7,218 bases of DNA from Cyclobacteriaceae bacterium. GTDB taxonomy: Bacteria > Bacteroidota > Bacteroidia > Cytophagales > Cyclobacteriaceae. Below the pieces are notes generated by a model that was not told where the DNA came from, searched no databases, and worked only from the letters and a program-made list of their open reading frames with translations. Shown in pieces: positions 1-6,350 of this stretch; the stretch's first letter is position 1, and every line of letters begins with the position of its first letter. The stretch spans positions 1 to 7,218 of the forward strand of contig JAOUKG010000123.1 of NCBI GenBank assembly GCA_029882725.1, written 5' to 3'. Made by a program: the position numbers and the translations under genes.

Positions 1-19
1 AGGGTTGCCCATACGTTAG

Positions 20-2200
20 TTAAAAACGGTACGCCAGTTTCAAATAAACACCCCTTCCGCGGGTAGCATATCCATTTATTTCCTGATATTTCACATTGAA
101 AATATTATCAACACGCAAGTTTGCATTGAGGTTTTCGATAATTTCATACCTCATGGTCAAACCTGTTAAAGTATAATTATTTACAGGCTTTTGTCCCAAA
201 GCACCGTAAGGTCCCAAGGTGTCGTCAGAGAAAATGTCCGTTCTCTTATCAACATATCTCACGTCAGCACTGATACCTATTTTCTTTTTTGGAATATAAC
301 TGATTATTAAGTTGGCAGTATTTGATCTTCTGACAAGGCCATTGATTTTAATTTCTTCGATCAGGAATTGTCCCCCGGAAAAAAGTTGAACATAATAGTC
401 GTTTTCGAAAGTGGTGCTACCAGGAAGATAGCTTAACTCGCCAGAATTCATACTCATGTTTCCTTGCAGGGTTATGGTTTCTGAAAGCCGGGTATTAAAA
501 CCAAACTCTATGCCCTGATTAGATTGCTTCCCCAAGTTTATATATGTATAACCCATATTATCCATGAAACTTAAATCTTGTAAAGCAATGTTTTTATTCC
601 ATAGGTAAACAAATTCAATCAGGTCACTCACCTGAGTACGATAGATAGACAGGTTCAAAGAAAATTGATCACTCAACTTGTGTTTTATACCTATTTCCAT
701 GGCAACTGAGCTTTCTGGTCTCAAGTCTTTATTGCCGAGGGTAACTCCAGAAATATAATGTTCATCAGGAGAATACAACCTATATAAAGCAGGAGCATTG
801 AAACCTGTACTTACAGAACCGTAGATCAGGCTGTTTTTCGAAAGAGCTACAGACGGATTTACGGAGTAGGTGAGATGGTTCCCAAATGTACTGTGGTGGT
901 TGTACCTTGTACCTATGGCCAGGTTAACTTTTTTTAGGCCTTCCGATAAAAGAGCTCCATTAAGATTGGCCTGAGCATAAGCATTTATTGTATTACTATG
1001 AATGTTAAGTGCATCCAGATTACTTTCATAGGCGGGGGGCCAGGCAGTGTTTAGGTAATACGATTGTGAAGTCATCTTCTCTCCATACTGACCTAACCCT
1101 GCTATAATGGAATAACCCTCTTTAGCAAAAGTTGCCTGAATCTCATTATTTAATATTGCTCCCGAATAAGAAGCCTCAAAATAAGCTCTGTCGTAAACGT
1201 TTGAAAAATCGACAATAGATGAATCATCAACGGCCATTCTTTTCATGTTGGAAAATCCACCGGAATATTTCAAGTTCAAGTCTTCTGAAACCTGGTAAGC
1301 CGCTTGCCATGAAATCAGGTTTCTATTGAAATCTACATAGTAATTTTCGTCATCCTTATATGCACCGTCATCGATGTCGGAAGTTTGATCTACCCACTTG
1401 TAGGTACCGGAAATATCCCATTTTTTATTTTTAAAACCCACGGTACCAATCAGGTTGAGGTTCGAGAAATTATCCTGATCGCGCACGTTATATACACTTG
1501 CTCTGGTAACGGTATCCACCGTGGCGTCTATTCCCTGAATTCTGGAATTTAATACCTCACCTCTAAAATACAATCCATTCGACAAGCCATAATTTATTTG
1601 TGCATTTTCGGTAAGTTCGAGTGTGGATTTACCGAAATTACCCACAGTAACTCCTGCTATTCCACTGAGGCCCTTTTTTGCCCCTCTGTTGGTAATGATA
1701 TTGATCACTCCACCAATGGCCGAGGTGCCATAAAGTGTGCTATGTGCCCCGCGCACAATTTCAATTTGGTTGATATTGGCCAGTGAAATCTCTGTAAGAT
1801 TTACGGAATTGTCCGGGGAAGAGGGGTCGGTAATCCTTACTCCATCAATCATTATTACGGTGTGTCCCGCATCGGCCCCACGTAAGTACATAGTTTGAAT
1901 AGACCCGGGGGTTTGTCCTGTTCCCACGATGTAGATACCCGCTTCTTTAGACAAGATCTCGGCCACATTGGAATAGGTTGAATTTTGAATTTCTTCCGAG
2001 GAGATCACCGTTACACTTCTGCCTACATCTTGCGTATTTTCCTCCACACGCGTTGCAGAAATGATTACTTCATTAAGCTCTTTTGTTTTCAAAGAGTCCT
2101 GGGCTTTTACCTGAATTGACAGGACTAAAGCCATTGAAAATGCGACTGATTTTAACAGATTTACTGAAAAAATCGATGTTTTTGTGTTGATTTTGTTCAT
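20..2200 (-). CDS. btuB: BtuB-like TonB-dependent outer-membrane receptor for cobalamin
   Basis: This 726-residue protein is a complete outer-membrane TonB-dependent receptor. A Sec signal peptide covers about residues 1-33 (hydrophobic stretch, then VKA before QDS). A TonB-box-like segment EVIISATR follows at 44-51. The plug domain runs from about 55 to 171 and shows LRGADAGHTVIMIDGVR (106-122), then IEIVRGAHSTLYGTSAIGG (146-164) and VINIIT. The rest is a beta-barrel ending in an aromatic residue (YRF), as outer-membrane insertion by BamA requires. The last 30 residues contain NIFNVKYQEINGYATRGRG, the C-terminal pattern usual for BtuB homologues. Family knowledge: such receptors import cobalamin or corrinoids with energy from TonB-ExbBD. 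The cobalamin assignment rests mainly on the riboswitch in its leader. No btuCDF genes lie in the window. The first ATG was chosen because the signal peptide begins there; no Shine-Dalgarno is present. Another corrinoid or a cobalt complex remains possible as substrate. Confidence 0.9.
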   Translation of the reverse strand: MNKINTKTSIFSVNLLKSVAFSMALVLSIQVKAQDSLKTKELNEVIISATRVEENTQDVGRSVTVISSEEIQNSTYSNVAEILSKEAGIYIVGTGQTPGSIQTMYLRGADAGHTVIMIDGVRITDPSSPDNSVNLTEISLANINQIEIVRGAHSTLYGTSAIGGVINIITNRGAKKGLSGIAGVTVGNFGKSTLELTENAQINYGLSNGLYFRGEVLNSRIQGIDATVDTVTRASVYNVRDQDNFSNLNLIGTVGFKNKKWDISGTYKWVDQTSDIDDGAYKDDENYYVDFNRNLISWQAAYQVSEDLNLKYSGGFSNMKRMAVDDSSIVDFSNVYDRAYFEASYSGAILNNEIQATFAKEGYSIIAGLGQYGEKMTSQSYYLNTAWPPAYESNLDALNIHSNTINAYAQANLNGALLSEGLKKVNLAIGTRYNHHSTFGNHLTYSVNPSVALSKNSLIYGSVSTGFNAPALYRLYSPDEHYISGVTLGNKDLRPESSVAMEIGIKHKLSDQFSLNLSIYRTQVSDLIEFVYLWNKNIALQDLSFMDNMGYTYINLGKQSNQGIEFGFNTRLSETITLQGNMSMNSGELSYLPGSTTFENDYYVQLFSGGQFLIEEIKINGLVRRSNTANLIISYIPKKKIGISADVRYVDKRTDIFSDDTLGPYGALGQKPVNNYTLTGLTMRYEIIENLNANLRVDNIFNVKYQEINGYATRGRGVYLKLAYRF

Positions 2201-2232
2201 AGTTACGTTTTTAAAAGTAAAACACTATGAAC
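2195..2232 (-). promoter_or_regulatory. Start-codon hairpin in btuB leader (candidate expression platform)
   Basis: GTTCATAGT (2195-2203) and ACTATGAAC (2224-2232) form a perfect 9-bp inverted repeat around a 20-nt loop. In the btuB mRNA the 3' arm is ACUAUGAAC, so the initiating AUG (2200-2198) would be fully base-paired. An inner UUAC/GUAA pairing (2217-2220 with 2203-2206) could stack on a shortened outer stem. Its place between a cobalamin riboswitch and the start codon suggests translation control by hiding the start. The regulatory role is inferred. The pairing is AU-rich and its stability was not computed. Confidence 0.55.
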
Positions 2233-2337
2233 TTTCTGGGAAATGGTATTGAAGAGTATAGTATGCCTTTTTATCGGCCTAAATGCTATCGCCCCCCTTG
2301 CTTTTCACCCGAAAGCTCAGATTTATAAATTGAATTG

Positions 2338-2520
2338 GGCAGGTCTTCTGACTCACTCTACTTTTGGCGCCTTCCCACCCCCTGGGGGCAGTGGCATTTT
2401 TGCCAAAAGCTGGTATTAGAGCACACAGCTACGGGTATAGTTCCGGATTTTCACCGGATTCCCTTTTAAAAGCAACTCCTTACAATTTGGAGTTACTTAC
2501 CAAAATCGATGCAAAGGTAG
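2338..2520 (-). promoter_or_regulatory. Cobalamin riboswitch upstream of btuB
   Basis: Read on the minus strand, this leader has the conserved core of the cobalamin riboswitch class. AAAAGGGAATCCGGTGAAAA and a second TCCGG form the CCGG/CCGG hairpin (about 2441-2468). ACTATACCCGTAGCTGTGTGC follows, and then TGCCACTG with GGGAAGGC further on. The 3' B12 box GAGTCAGAAGACCTGCC (2338-2354) agrees with the published consensus at 16 of 17 positions as I recall it. A variable 5' stem-loop AACTCC/GGAGTT lies at 2474-2494. The 5' boundary near 2520 is estimated. About 137 nt separate the B12 box from the btuB AUG. No intrinsic terminator is visible in that gap, so control is more likely translational. 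Ligand binding would be expected to lower btuB expression. Confidence 0.93.
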
Positions 2521-2537
2521 GGAGAAAAACAGGACGA

Positions 2538-2545
2538 CCAAGTTA
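2538..2545 (-). promoter_or_regulatory. Possible -7 element of the btuB promoter
   Basis: On the minus strand this reads TAACTTGG, a 7-of-8 match to the Bacteroidota housekeeping -7 element TAnnTTTG. It lies about 18 bases upstream of the estimated riboswitch 5' end, the position expected for a promoter whose transcript begins with the aptamer. No convincing TTTG -33 element is found at the usual spacing, so this is tentative. Confidence 0.3.
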
Positions 2546-2599
2546 TTTTGGATAAAACCAACTTAATAGGTGACATTGTTTTTTCGATTTTAATATCTT

Positions 2600-2618
2600 A
2601 AAAATGATAATCATTTTC
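2600..2618. promoter_or_regulatory. Fur-family-like operator palindrome
   Basis: AAAATGATAATCATTTT (2601-2617) is two perfect 8-bp half-sites around a single central base. Aligned with the classical 19-bp Fur box, positions 2600-2618 match 16 of 19, including the whole ATGATAATCAT core. It lies 50 bp upstream of the plus-strand hydrolase start and upstream of the btuB riboswitch, so a Fur-family repressor could act on either divergent promoter. Zur or PerR sites look similar, so the metal is not settled by the sequence. Confidence 0.5.
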
Positions 2619-2654
2619 AGGAGTGTGAATTGTAAAACTTCCAAACAATCTTTT

Positions 2655-2662
2655 TATCTTTC
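2655..2662 (+). promoter_or_regulatory. Possible -7 element of the YdjM-like gene promoter
   Basis: TATCTTTC matches the Bacteroidota -7 element TAnnTTTG at 7 of 8 positions. A TTG at 2630-2632 lies 22 bases upstream as a possible -33 element, slightly far. Transcription from here would start close to the ATG at 2669, implying a very short or absent leader. Tentative, given the AT-rich context. Confidence 0.3.
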
Positions 2663-2668
2663 CAGCTT

Positions 2669-3220
2669 ATGGCATCAGCATTCGGACACGCATTTGCGGC
2701 AATTACTATAGGCAACAGTTTTAACAAAAACCTTTTCAACTTCAAATTTTGGTTTATAGGAGTTGCTTGTTCAATTCTTCCCGATGCCGATGTAATTGGA
2801 TTTTTTTGGGGAGTGCCTTATGAAAGCTTTTGGGGCCATAGAGGATTTAGCCATTCCTTTTTATTTGCAGCTATAGCGGGCGTTTTTTTCGCCCTCATTT
2901 TTTACCGGAACGAGTTAAAGATTAAATACAGACTGGCATTGTCCGTCTATTTTACACTTTGTACTGCCTCACACAGTATTTTGGATGCCATGACCAGTGG
3001 AGGCCTGGGAGTTGCCTTTTTCTCCCCATGGGATAACCAAAGATTCTTTTTTCCCTGGCGCCCTATAAAGGTCTCTCCAATAGGAGTAGAGTCCTTTTTT
3101 AGTGAATGGGGCTACAATGTGATAATGAGTGAATTAGTATGGGTTGGGCTTCCCGGAATTGTGTTGTTGGGGGCAATATGGGGCGTGAAAAAATACGCAT
3201 TGAAATCGGGGAAAATGTAA
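2669..3220 (+). CDS. YdjM/DUF457-family membrane-bound metal-dependent hydrolase
   Basis: This 183-residue membrane protein has the polar motif series of the YdjM (LexA-binding, inner-membrane-associated putative hydrolase) family. The motifs are H7 near the N-terminus, LPDAD at 37-41, HRGFSHS at 57-63 and HSILDAMTSGG at 102-112. These His and Asp residues are thought to bind a metal at the membrane. A conserved-looking aromatic stretch follows (FFSPWDNQRFFFPWRPI, 117-133). Hydrophobic segments lie at about 28-47, 63-79, 88-104 and 156-173. Full length is typical for the family. The true substrate is not established for the family; a lipid or lipid-linked molecule is only a guess. The ATG at 2669 is chosen because it puts the usual H in place at residue 7; no Shine-Dalgarno precedes it. 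It diverges from btuB and converges on the next receptor gene, so it appears monocistronic. A Fur-like palindrome lies 50 bp upstream. Confidence 0.85.
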   Translation: MASAFGHAFAAITIGNSFNKNLFNFKFWFIGVACSILPDADVIGFFWGVPYESFWGHRGFSHSFLFAAIAGVFFALIFYRNELKIKYRLALSVYFTLCTASHSILDAMTSGGLGVAFFSPWDNQRFFFPWRPIKVSPIGVESFFSEWGYNVIMSELVWVGLPGIVLLGAIWGVKKYALKSGKM

Positions 3221-3253
3221 TGGACAATGGTTATTTTGGATGTAGTGGCTATT

Positions 3254-3300
3254 TAGACGTAGCGGGCTACTATAGTAGACGTAGCGGTTACGTCTCTACT
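3254..3300. repeat. Palindromic REP-like intergenic repeat
   Basis: A 12-bp unit TAGACGTAGCGG occurs twice (3254-3265 and 3276-3287) with a 22-bp period. The second copy forms a hairpin: AGACGTA (3277-3283), a 5-base loop, then TACGTCT (3289-3295). The hairpin can extend through AGTAG/CTACT with a 2-base bulge. CTACTATAGTAG (3267-3278) is a perfect 12-bp palindrome between the units. On the minus strand it begins GTAGAGACGTAACCGCTACG, which resembles interspersed GTAGAGACG palindromes I recall from Bacteroidota genomes. Its position between two convergent genes is typical of REP-type elements. Genome copy number cannot be seen here. Confidence 0.6.
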
Positions 3301-3318
3301 GGATATATTAAATCCCAT

Positions 3319-3369
3319 AAAAAAAACAGGCTGCCCTTCAATTTGATCAACAAAAGAGGACAACCTGTT
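3319..3369 (-). terminator. Intrinsic terminator of the 962-residue receptor gene
   Basis: Minus-strand RNA forms a 13-bp stem from AACAGGTTGTCCT (3369-3357) and AGGGCAGCCTGTT (3337-3325), followed by eight U residues (3326-3319). Two pairs are G-U on the minus strand but would be C-A mismatches on the plus strand. The plus-strand flank also has only a weak T-rich tail. Termination is therefore best for the minus-strand receptor gene, whose stop codon lies 30 bp upstream of the stem. The 19-nt loop contains the small palindrome TTGATCAA. Confidence 0.85.
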
Positions 3370-3399
3370 ATTTACATTAATTATTCGTATTGAGGGTAA

Positions 3400-6288
3400 T
3401 TATTTTAAGTTAAAAGTTAGACGGCTGTATACGTACCTGCCGTTGAAACCAAATTGTGATGTATTTCTGGAAAACATAAACTGACCACCATAATTTGCTC
3501 CTACAGGAACTTCATCAGGATATACATCCAATAAATTATTTCCACCCAAGGTTATTTTTATACCTTTTGTAAGCGTATAAGATACAGTGGCATCGGTTAT
3601 AATTTTAGAACCATATACAGTAACATTATCACTCGGATCTGTAACTTCACCAAAATATACATTTCTTAGCATTACACTAAATTTGTCTGCCCTGTAAACA
3701 TGGGTAAGGTTAATTTTAGCCCTTGGACTCGCATTTTCAAGATAACCACGTGCTGTAGAGCTAAAATAAACATCTTCTTTTCCTACCAATGCTCCTGATG
3801 ATTTCACGGCTCCATCCTGAAGGGTTTGAAAGAAAGTTGCTGCCAAAGTGTTCGATAATTTACCTGAACCTACTTCAGCATCATGAGAAACTACTATATC
3901 TATACCTTTGGATTTAGTGTCAATTGCATTGGCGAAAAACTTTGCCGTATTGGCACTAGCATCCTCGAAAAGTTGCCACAATTCAGGCTCAGCAATAGGA
4001 TCGGGTTTTGAAAAATTACCGGTCAATACTACTCGGTCTTGGATATTTATCCAATAGGCGTCTACGGTAAAGCTAAGTTTGTTGTCCAATGCATTGGCGG
4101 TAAAACCAATACTTTTACTCAAGGATAATTCTTGTTTCAATTCAGGAATTCCCAATAGTTTTGCTGCACGACTATTATTGGCGAAAGTTCCAACTTCAAA
4201 AGGAACTCCTCCAATAAATTGTGTTGAAGTGGCATTAAAATAAATCTGGTGCAATGAAGGAGCTCTGAATCCTGTACTTATAGCTCCTCTTAAAGCAAAA
4301 TTATCGTTTATTGCATATCTTGAAGCTACTTTCCAGTTGAAAGTATCACCAAAATCCGAATAATTTTCATACCTCATTGCCGTAGAGGCCATCCACTTAT
4401 CGGAAAAGTCTGCTTCTATATCGGTGTACATGGCATAACTTGTACGAAACTTATCTACTTCGTTCGAAGGCCTGTAACCCGGAAATACCTGTGATCCACC
4501 AGGAATGGCGTTACCGTAAAAACTATACACCTTATCCGCAGGATCTGTAACCGAATTTATAGGATTTCCATTTATATCGTAAGTGGCCCAGGAAGCTTCT
4601 TCGCCTGCAAATAATTTATAATTTTCAAGTCTGAACTCTGATCCAAAAGCGAGGTTTAATCCATTTAAAACTCCGTCGTAATACCTGCTAATGTCCCAAT
4701 TGGATGTGTTTTGTGAAAACTGGAAACCTCCGGCTTCAAACTCAACAGGTGTGCTTGCACCTAAAGTAGAGTTACTGGTGTTTAACACAGAAAAAGCAAA
4801 ACGGTTGGAACCGTATGTATTACTTAAATCCACATTCCAGTCACCTATTTTACCCCTTATTCCTACTGCCATACTTTTGTCCAAAATATCTGAACCTATA
4901 TGGGGAAGGAATCCATTAATAAATGCAGGTGTGTTACCTCTTCCATCGGTATAAGCTGGCCTTCTGTAAAATCCGGCAGCCAAACCATCACGATAACTTA
5001 CTCCTCCAAAAGAATAAAATTCTGCGTTTTCACCCAATGGTACAGCCATGTTCATAAAAAACTGACCACTTTTTAATTTTGACTGTCCTACTTTCATTTG
5101 AAAATCACTTCTGGACAAACCACGAACACCTAACTCAGCATCAGTTACATCATCATCAAGAAGGCCAACAAGAGTTGCCATATCGGGTGCATTTGCAATA
5201 TCAGTTTTCAACTGCGGACTAAAATGTGTAACTGTTTGAGCATAGTTCTGAATATCTGCCATATTATATTGAAGTTGGCTTAAATCATATCCATCTTCTT
5301 TTGCAACCCATTCTACAGCATTATAGCCAAGAAAAATATTTTGCCCCATTTCATCGCTTCTCAATGTCGCGTCACGATTGCTCAATGAACCTGTAAAATT
5401 CACATACCCCCCTTTAGCAATAGGAAGGCCATAGTTTAAATCCAATTGAAATTTATCACCATCTCTTCCTCCAACATCGTATCCATTAGAATGCTGACTA
5501 ACGTTGGCACCTCTGTGTATTGCTACATTCAGTTCATTCGTGGCTTTCTTCAATACAATATTGATTACACCAGCTATAGCATCAGAACCATATTGAGAGG
5601 CGGCACCATCGCGTAGTACTTCAATTCTTTCAATGGCTGCTGTAGGGATTGCATTTAAATCTGTTCCTACACTACCTGTTCCAACTGTTCCGTTCACATT
5701 TACCAGAGAAGAACTATGTCTTCTTTTTCCATTGATCAATACCAAAACCTGATCAGGCCCCAAACCTCTGAGCTGAGCAGGGTCAATATGATCTGTACCA
5801 TCTGCTACTGTTTGTGGGTTGGATGTAAATGAAGGAGCAACGTAGTTCAATATCTGATTGATATCGGTTTGTGCACCTAATTCTGTTAATTGTGAAATAT
5901 TGATTATATCGATAGGCACAGGGGTTTCTGTTACTGTACGATTTTGATTTCTTGTTCCCACAATGACCAGTTCATTCAGTGAAAGGTCAGTGGACTTTAG
6001 TACAAAGTTTTGTACATTATTTCCATCAGATGCTGTTACACTTCTTGTAAGTGTTTTGTAACCCACGTAGCTAACTACTAAGGTATAAGTTCCCGGGGCT
6101 ATTGTAAATGTATAATTCCCGTTGATATCGGTAGAGCCACCTGTAGTGGTTCCCTCTACGGCCACGGTGGCTCCTGTAAGAGCCTCTCCCGCTTCATCTT
6201 TTACATTTCCTGTAATCGTTGCTGATTGAGCGTAAACCCCAAAAAACAAAAAAGTACACAAATAAATTGTTAAGTTTAATTTTTTCAT
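3400..6288 (-). CDS. TonB-dependent receptor with N-terminal carboxypeptidase-regulatory-like domain
   Basis: This 962-residue outer-membrane receptor starts with a signal peptide (about 1-20, VYA before QSA). A CarboxypepD_reg-like beta-sandwich follows at about 24-98, with ITGNVKDEAGEALTGATVAV, then NGNYTF and VSYVGYKT. A TonB-box-like NELVIVGTR lies at 105-113. The plug domain (about 118-247) shows LRGLGPDQVLVLINGKRRH (173-191) and IERIEVLRDGAASQYGSDAI (219-238), then AGVINIVLKK. The remaining 700 or so residues form the barrel, with strands such as GFRAPSLHQIYF. Substrate is unknown. The beta-sandwich domain is shared with SusC proteins, but no SusD-type lipoprotein gene is adjacent and the plug lacks a clear SusC signature, so I do not call it a polysaccharide-utilisation receptor. 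An iron-complex or peptide substrate is possible. No riboswitch is seen upstream. The ATG at 6288 gives a classic MKK signal peptide, without a Shine-Dalgarno. A strong intrinsic terminator follows. Confidence 0.9.
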   Translation of the reverse strand: MKKLNLTIYLCTFLFFGVYAQSATITGNVKDEAGEALTGATVAVEGTTTGGSTDINGNYTFTIAPGTYTLVVSYVGYKTLTRSVTASDGNNVQNFVLKSTDLSLNELVIVGTRNQNRTVTETPVPIDIINISQLTELGAQTDINQILNYVAPSFTSNPQTVADGTDHIDPAQLRGLGPDQVLVLINGKRRHSSSLVNVNGTVGTGSVGTDLNAIPTAAIERIEVLRDGAASQYGSDAIAGVINIVLKKATNELNVAIHRGANVSQHSNGYDVGGRDGDKFQLDLNYGLPIAKGGYVNFTGSLSNRDATLRSDEMGQNIFLGYNAVEWVAKEDGYDLSQLQYNMADIQNYAQTVTHFSPQLKTDIANAPDMATLVGLLDDDVTDAELGVRGLSRSDFQMKVGQSKLKSGQFFMNMAVPLGENAEFYSFGGVSYRDGLAAGFYRRPAYTDGRGNTPAFINGFLPHIGSDILDKSMAVGIRGKIGDWNVDLSNTYGSNRFAFSVLNTSNSTLGASTPVEFEAGGFQFSQNTSNWDISRYYDGVLNGLNLAFGSEFRLENYKLFAGEEASWATYDINGNPINSVTDPADKVYSFYGNAIPGGSQVFPGYRPSNEVDKFRTSYAMYTDIEADFSDKWMASTAMRYENYSDFGDTFNWKVASRYAINDNFALRGAISTGFRAPSLHQIYFNATSTQFIGGVPFEVGTFANNSRAAKLLGIPELKQELSLSKSIGFTANALDNKLSFTVDAYWINIQDRVVLTGNFSKPDPIAEPELWQLFEDASANTAKFFANAIDTKSKGIDIVVSHDAEVGSGKLSNTLAATFFQTLQDGAVKSSGALVGKEDVYFSSTARGYLENASPRAKINLTHVYRADKFSVMLRNVYFGEVTDPSDNVTVYGSKIITDATVSYTLTKGIKITLGGNNLLDVYPDEVPVGANYGGQFMFSRNTSQFGFNGRYVYSRLTFNLK

Positions 6289-6350
6289 ATTTTGAATTTA
6301 TATATTAATAAATTTAAATATATCGAATTTTGAACTCAAAAAAAATTATG
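6289..6350 (-). promoter_or_regulatory. AT-rich gap with possible receptor promoter
   Basis: This 62-bp gap separates the ligase stop from the receptor start, both on the minus strand. It is almost entirely A and T. On the minus strand it holds TTTG followed after 14 bases by TATATTTA, a 7-of-8 match to TAnnTTTG, but the spacing is shorter than the usual 19 or so. A 7-bp inverted repeat AATTTAT/ATAAATT (6295-6301, 6308-6314) may be chance in such sequence. No hairpin with a U-tract is visible, so readthrough from the ligase gene is possible. Confidence 0.3.

Noticed and set aside
1..19. Possible start of a next minus-strand gene (ATG at 12-10, seven bases after the btuB stop)
   Set aside because: Only four codons (MGNP) are visible before the left edge, too little to support a gene, though an operon partner of btuB there would not be surprising.
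1598..1786. Short plus-strand open frame inside btuB
   Set aside because: It is antisense to the plug domain coding region, short and without protein-like features.
2364..2555. Plus-strand open frame of 63 codons
   Set aside because: It lies across the cobalamin riboswitch and its flank, and the conserved RNA motifs explain the sequence. The translation resembles no protein family I recognise.
3139..3393. Plus-strand open frame of 84 codons overlapping the hydrolase end
   Set aside because: It runs out of frame through the hydrolase C-terminus, the palindromic repeat and the terminator. Its composition does not look protein-like.
4691..4954. Open frame on the plus strand inside the large receptor gene
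   Set aside because: It lies fully antisense to a well-supported receptor barrel and has no recognisable domain.
3400..6288. Calling the large receptor SusC/RagA
   Set aside because: The N-terminal beta-sandwich domain fits, but there is no SusD-like neighbour and the plug motif does not clearly match SusC signatures.
6337..6346. Run of T residues on the minus strand after the ligase stop, as a terminator
   Set aside because: No GC-rich hairpin precedes the run, so it does not qualify as an intrinsic terminator.
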